From the NCBI RefSeq assembly GCF_016097555.1, contig NC_054706.1:54396009-54460008 (forward strand): 64,000 nucleotides of DNA. The letters run 5' to 3'. Both the position numbers and the translations under genes were made by a program. A model generated the notes under the pieces. It did not search any database. It saw only the letters and a list, made by a program, of their open reading frames with translations, and was not told the DNA's origin. This stretch comes from Gigantopelta aegis. Its lineage: Eukaryota > Mollusca > Gastropoda > Neomphalida > Peltospiridae. This document shows positions 61,906 to 64,000 of this stretch, one piece after another (position 1 is the stretch's first letter; each line of letters opens with the position of its first letter).

Positions 61906-62932
61906 CTGTAAAGACAAACAACATTTAAGGATTGTCTGTTCTTTTTTCTTTTTTTATGTTCATCAGGGTATGAACAACAAACAATCAACCACAAACTGTG
62001 TGAATCACCAACACAATAACACCCAATAAGACAAAGTACCAATATAAAGTGACGTCATCCGGGTATGAACAACAAATAATCAACCACAAACTGTGTGAAT
62101 CACCAACACAATAACACCCAATAAGACAAAGTACCAATATAAAGTGACGTCATCCGGGTATGAACAACAAACAATCAACCACAAACTGTGTGAATCACCA
62201 ACACAATAACACCCAATAAGACCAAGTACCAATATAAAGTGACGTCATCAGATACGACTTTCCATGATGTTATTTTAATGTTCATAGAGAAATGAACAAA
62301 CTTGTGTTTCTATGGCTGGACCAATGAGATGATGTAAAATTGTAATAAATGTAATTAATTATATGACTTAGGATCAGATTGTGTGATTTCAAAACTAAAA
62401 GTCAAGAAACAAAATGGTAATAAAGAAAGAAAACAACATTTGACGAATGACAGTTGAGCACATTTTAAATTATGTCTATTTTGTTTTGTAGAAATGGCTG
62501 CTTCGACTATTGGTCAATAGAGATAAAGAGAGGAAACCCGCTGCCGTCACATAGGCTACTCTTAATGATAAGGCAGCAAGGGATCTCAATTGTTTTTGTT
62601 TTATGTCGTGAAAATCTTAAGACTTTTGCTAAAGGCTTCTTGAGTCTAGTTTTCAAGGTTTTAACCACAATGCAGTGCACAATATTTCATGTGGACCACT
62701 GTTCTGTTCGCATTTCAGTTACACAACATAAAATTAATGCAAACTGCCAACCAGTTAAGCAGTGAAATTAAACATTGCAAACTGCAGAAGATAACTAGTT
62801 TCAATGTAAATATGAAGAACTGATTAGGTTACACATACATAAATCACGTAACCGAACAATTGGTTACTTAAATAAAAATCAGGTCAACCGACTTCCGATT
62901 ACCAAAATTTTTCGCCATATTGTCACACTTAC
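61906..62932 (-). other. MRE11: MRE11 last intron, with a 3 x 95-bp tandem repeat
   Basis: Donor GTAAGT (minus, 62932 downward), acceptor TTTACAG. It contains three consecutive 95-bp units (61966-62250), each ending in AAAGTGACGTCATC and so carrying the palindrome TGACGTCA. A minus-strand SINE scrap lies at 62530-62590 (GAGGAAACCCGCTGCCGTCA). The remainder is unremarkable. Confidence 0.85.
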
Positions 62933-63363
62933 TGGTATTTGCTCCCCGTTTTCTTCCAAGACCGTGATGATGAGGAAGACGTCCCAGAGGGTGCAAACAC
63001 ATCGGCTACTGACTTTAACCCTTTGTCCGACACCACCGGCTGTTTCTTTCCTCGAGAGCCACGCCCTCCGCCGCGACTCCCCCTACCTCCTCTAGCAGGC
63101 TCTCCTTCACCACTGCCCGCCCCCCTCCCCCGACCCCGTCCTCTCGTGCCCCTGCCTCTCCCCGTCACTGAGACGTCAGACTCGTTGTCAGAGTGGTCGC
63201 TGTCATTGTCAAACATATCGCTGTTTCTCGGCTGGGAGCGAACGTTCTTTAATGCCTCCTTCACGTCATCATCCTCTTCGTTCTTCTTCTTTCTATTTTC
63301 CTTGAATCTGTTGATTTCAACGTCGAGTACCTCCTCGTCAGCATTACGTAGCTTCAAATAATC
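62933..63363 (-). CDS. MRE11: MRE11, penultimate coding exon (GAR motif)
   Basis: 143 codons plus two bases. Acceptor TTATTTAAG before GATTATTTGAAG, donor GTAAGT. Reads DYLKLRNADEEVLDVEINRF, then NEEDDDVKEALKNVRSQ (human [20 protein letters not shown]), an acidic Ser/Asp stretch, then the glycine-arginine-rich motif (TGRGRGTRGRGRGRG, ARGGRGSRGGGRGSRGKK), then LKSVADVFAPS (human MSIIDAFKS) and a Ser-rich end. In vertebrates the GAR motif is methylated by PRMT1 and promotes DNA binding. The nuclease and capping domains lie to the right of the window. GC-rich relative to its surroundings. Confidence 0.93.
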
Positions 63364-63446
63364 CTTAAATAAAATAACAATTTTAAAACAGTTTTTAAAT
63401 TTAAAGGGGATGTAATGTTTTAACAGGTTTACTTAATTCTGATAGG

Positions 63447-63746
63447 GGCGGGACGTAGCCCAGTGGTATAGCGCTTGCCTGATGCACAGTCAGTCTAGGA
63501 TCGATCCCTGTCGGTAGGCCCATTGGACTATTTCTCGTTCCAGACTGTGCACAACTGATATATCAAATGCTGTGGTATATGACATCCTGTCTGTGGGATG
63601 GTGTATATAAAAAATATCTTGCAACTAATGGAAAAATGGTTTCCTCTCTAAAACTATATGTCAAAATTACAAAATGTTTGACATGCAATAGCCGATAATA
63701 AATCAATGCGCTCTAGTGATGATGTTAAAAAAACACTTGAACTTTA
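63447..63746 (+). mobile_element. Full-length tRNA-headed SINE, tail type A, in an MRE11 intron
   Basis: GGGGCGGGACGTAGCCCAGT, GATCGATCCCTGTCGG, CTGTCTGTGGGATGGTG, TGTTTGACATGCAATAGCCG, tail with an AAAAAACAC end. Antisense to MRE11. Confidence 0.9.
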
Positions 63747-63811
63747 AGTCTGATACTTCTGGACTCAGATACTTGTAACATATGGGATGCTATTATCTTA
63801 ATAATAAAAAC

Positions 63812-64000
63812 ATGTTTAGTTTAACAACACCACTAGAATACACTGATTATTGACTATTGGATGTCAGACATTTTTAGTTTAACAACACCACTAGAATACA
63901 CTGATTATTGACTATTGGATGTCAGACATTTTATAATTCTGATAGTGTTCAGAAGAAAGTGACAACATTTTTCTATTAGCAGAAAGGAATCTTTTATATG
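63812..64000 (-). mobile_element. Minus-strand SINE with duplicated tail, cut by the window end
   Basis: The inverted type A tail (TTTAGTTTAACAACACCACT, ACTATTGGATGTCAGACATT) is present twice in tandem with a 58-bp period, then GCAGAAAGGAATCTTTTATA continues to the edge. Confidence 0.8.

Noticed and set aside
61733..61924. Met-rich 63-residue minus-strand frame
   Set aside because: A shifted reading of the GAT repeats of the MRE11 final exon.
62939..63361. 140-residue plus-strand open frame rich in Pro, Ser and Phe
   Set aside because: Antisense of the MRE11 GAR exon, which has clear homology and splice sites on the other strand.

Overview
The window is animal nuclear DNA, most likely from a mollusc and probably a gastropod (an inference). 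It is AT-rich and intron-rich, with GT-AG spliced exons. It is crowded with short dispersed repeats: tRNA-headed SINEs with molluscan-type tails, TTAA-flanked inverted-repeat elements and foldback elements. Only three protein genes could be supported. No rRNA gene, free-standing tRNA gene or CRISPR array was seen.

Layout. At the left edge on the minus strand is the first coding exon of HAPSTR1 (C16orf72/TAPR1), whose remaining exons lie off the window. Within a few hundred bases, in the opposite direction, starts USP7 (HAUSP). It fills 1.0 to 51.0 kb with 33 coding exons that I could place with consistent phases: MATH/TRAF domain, USP catalytic core, C-terminal ubiquitin-like domains and a conserved C-terminal tail. 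A probable 3' UTR runs to about 54.2 kb. From 54.8 to 61.5 kb is an intergenic belt of mostly minus-strand SINEs and a TTAA element. From 63.4 to 61.7 kb on the minus strand are the last two coding exons of MRE11, tail to tail with USP7.

How the genes relate. USP7 is the deubiquitinase acting on p53 and MDM2. HAPSTR1 is a HUWE1-linked stress and p53-response factor. The two are also divergent neighbours in the human genome, so this looks like old microsynteny around a possible bidirectional promoter carrying NRF1-, ETS- and YY1-like sites. MRE11 is the nuclease of the MRN double-strand-break complex; only its disordered C-terminal region is present.

Most unusual points. (1) The last bases of USP7 coding exon 24, including its splice donor, have expanded into an array of about 21 units of 40 to 42 bp, placing about 20 extra GT donors next to the true one. 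(2) USP7 coding exon 12 carries a net 33-bp insertion with an in-frame TAG inside the catalytic domain, while every other exon is open. (3) USP7 intron 9 has a GC donor. (4) Several nested mobile elements can be resolved to the base, including a gutted Ty3/gypsy-like element with target duplication, tRNA-Pro-type primer site and polypurine tract, and a 3.4-kb inverted-repeat element that split an older repeat.
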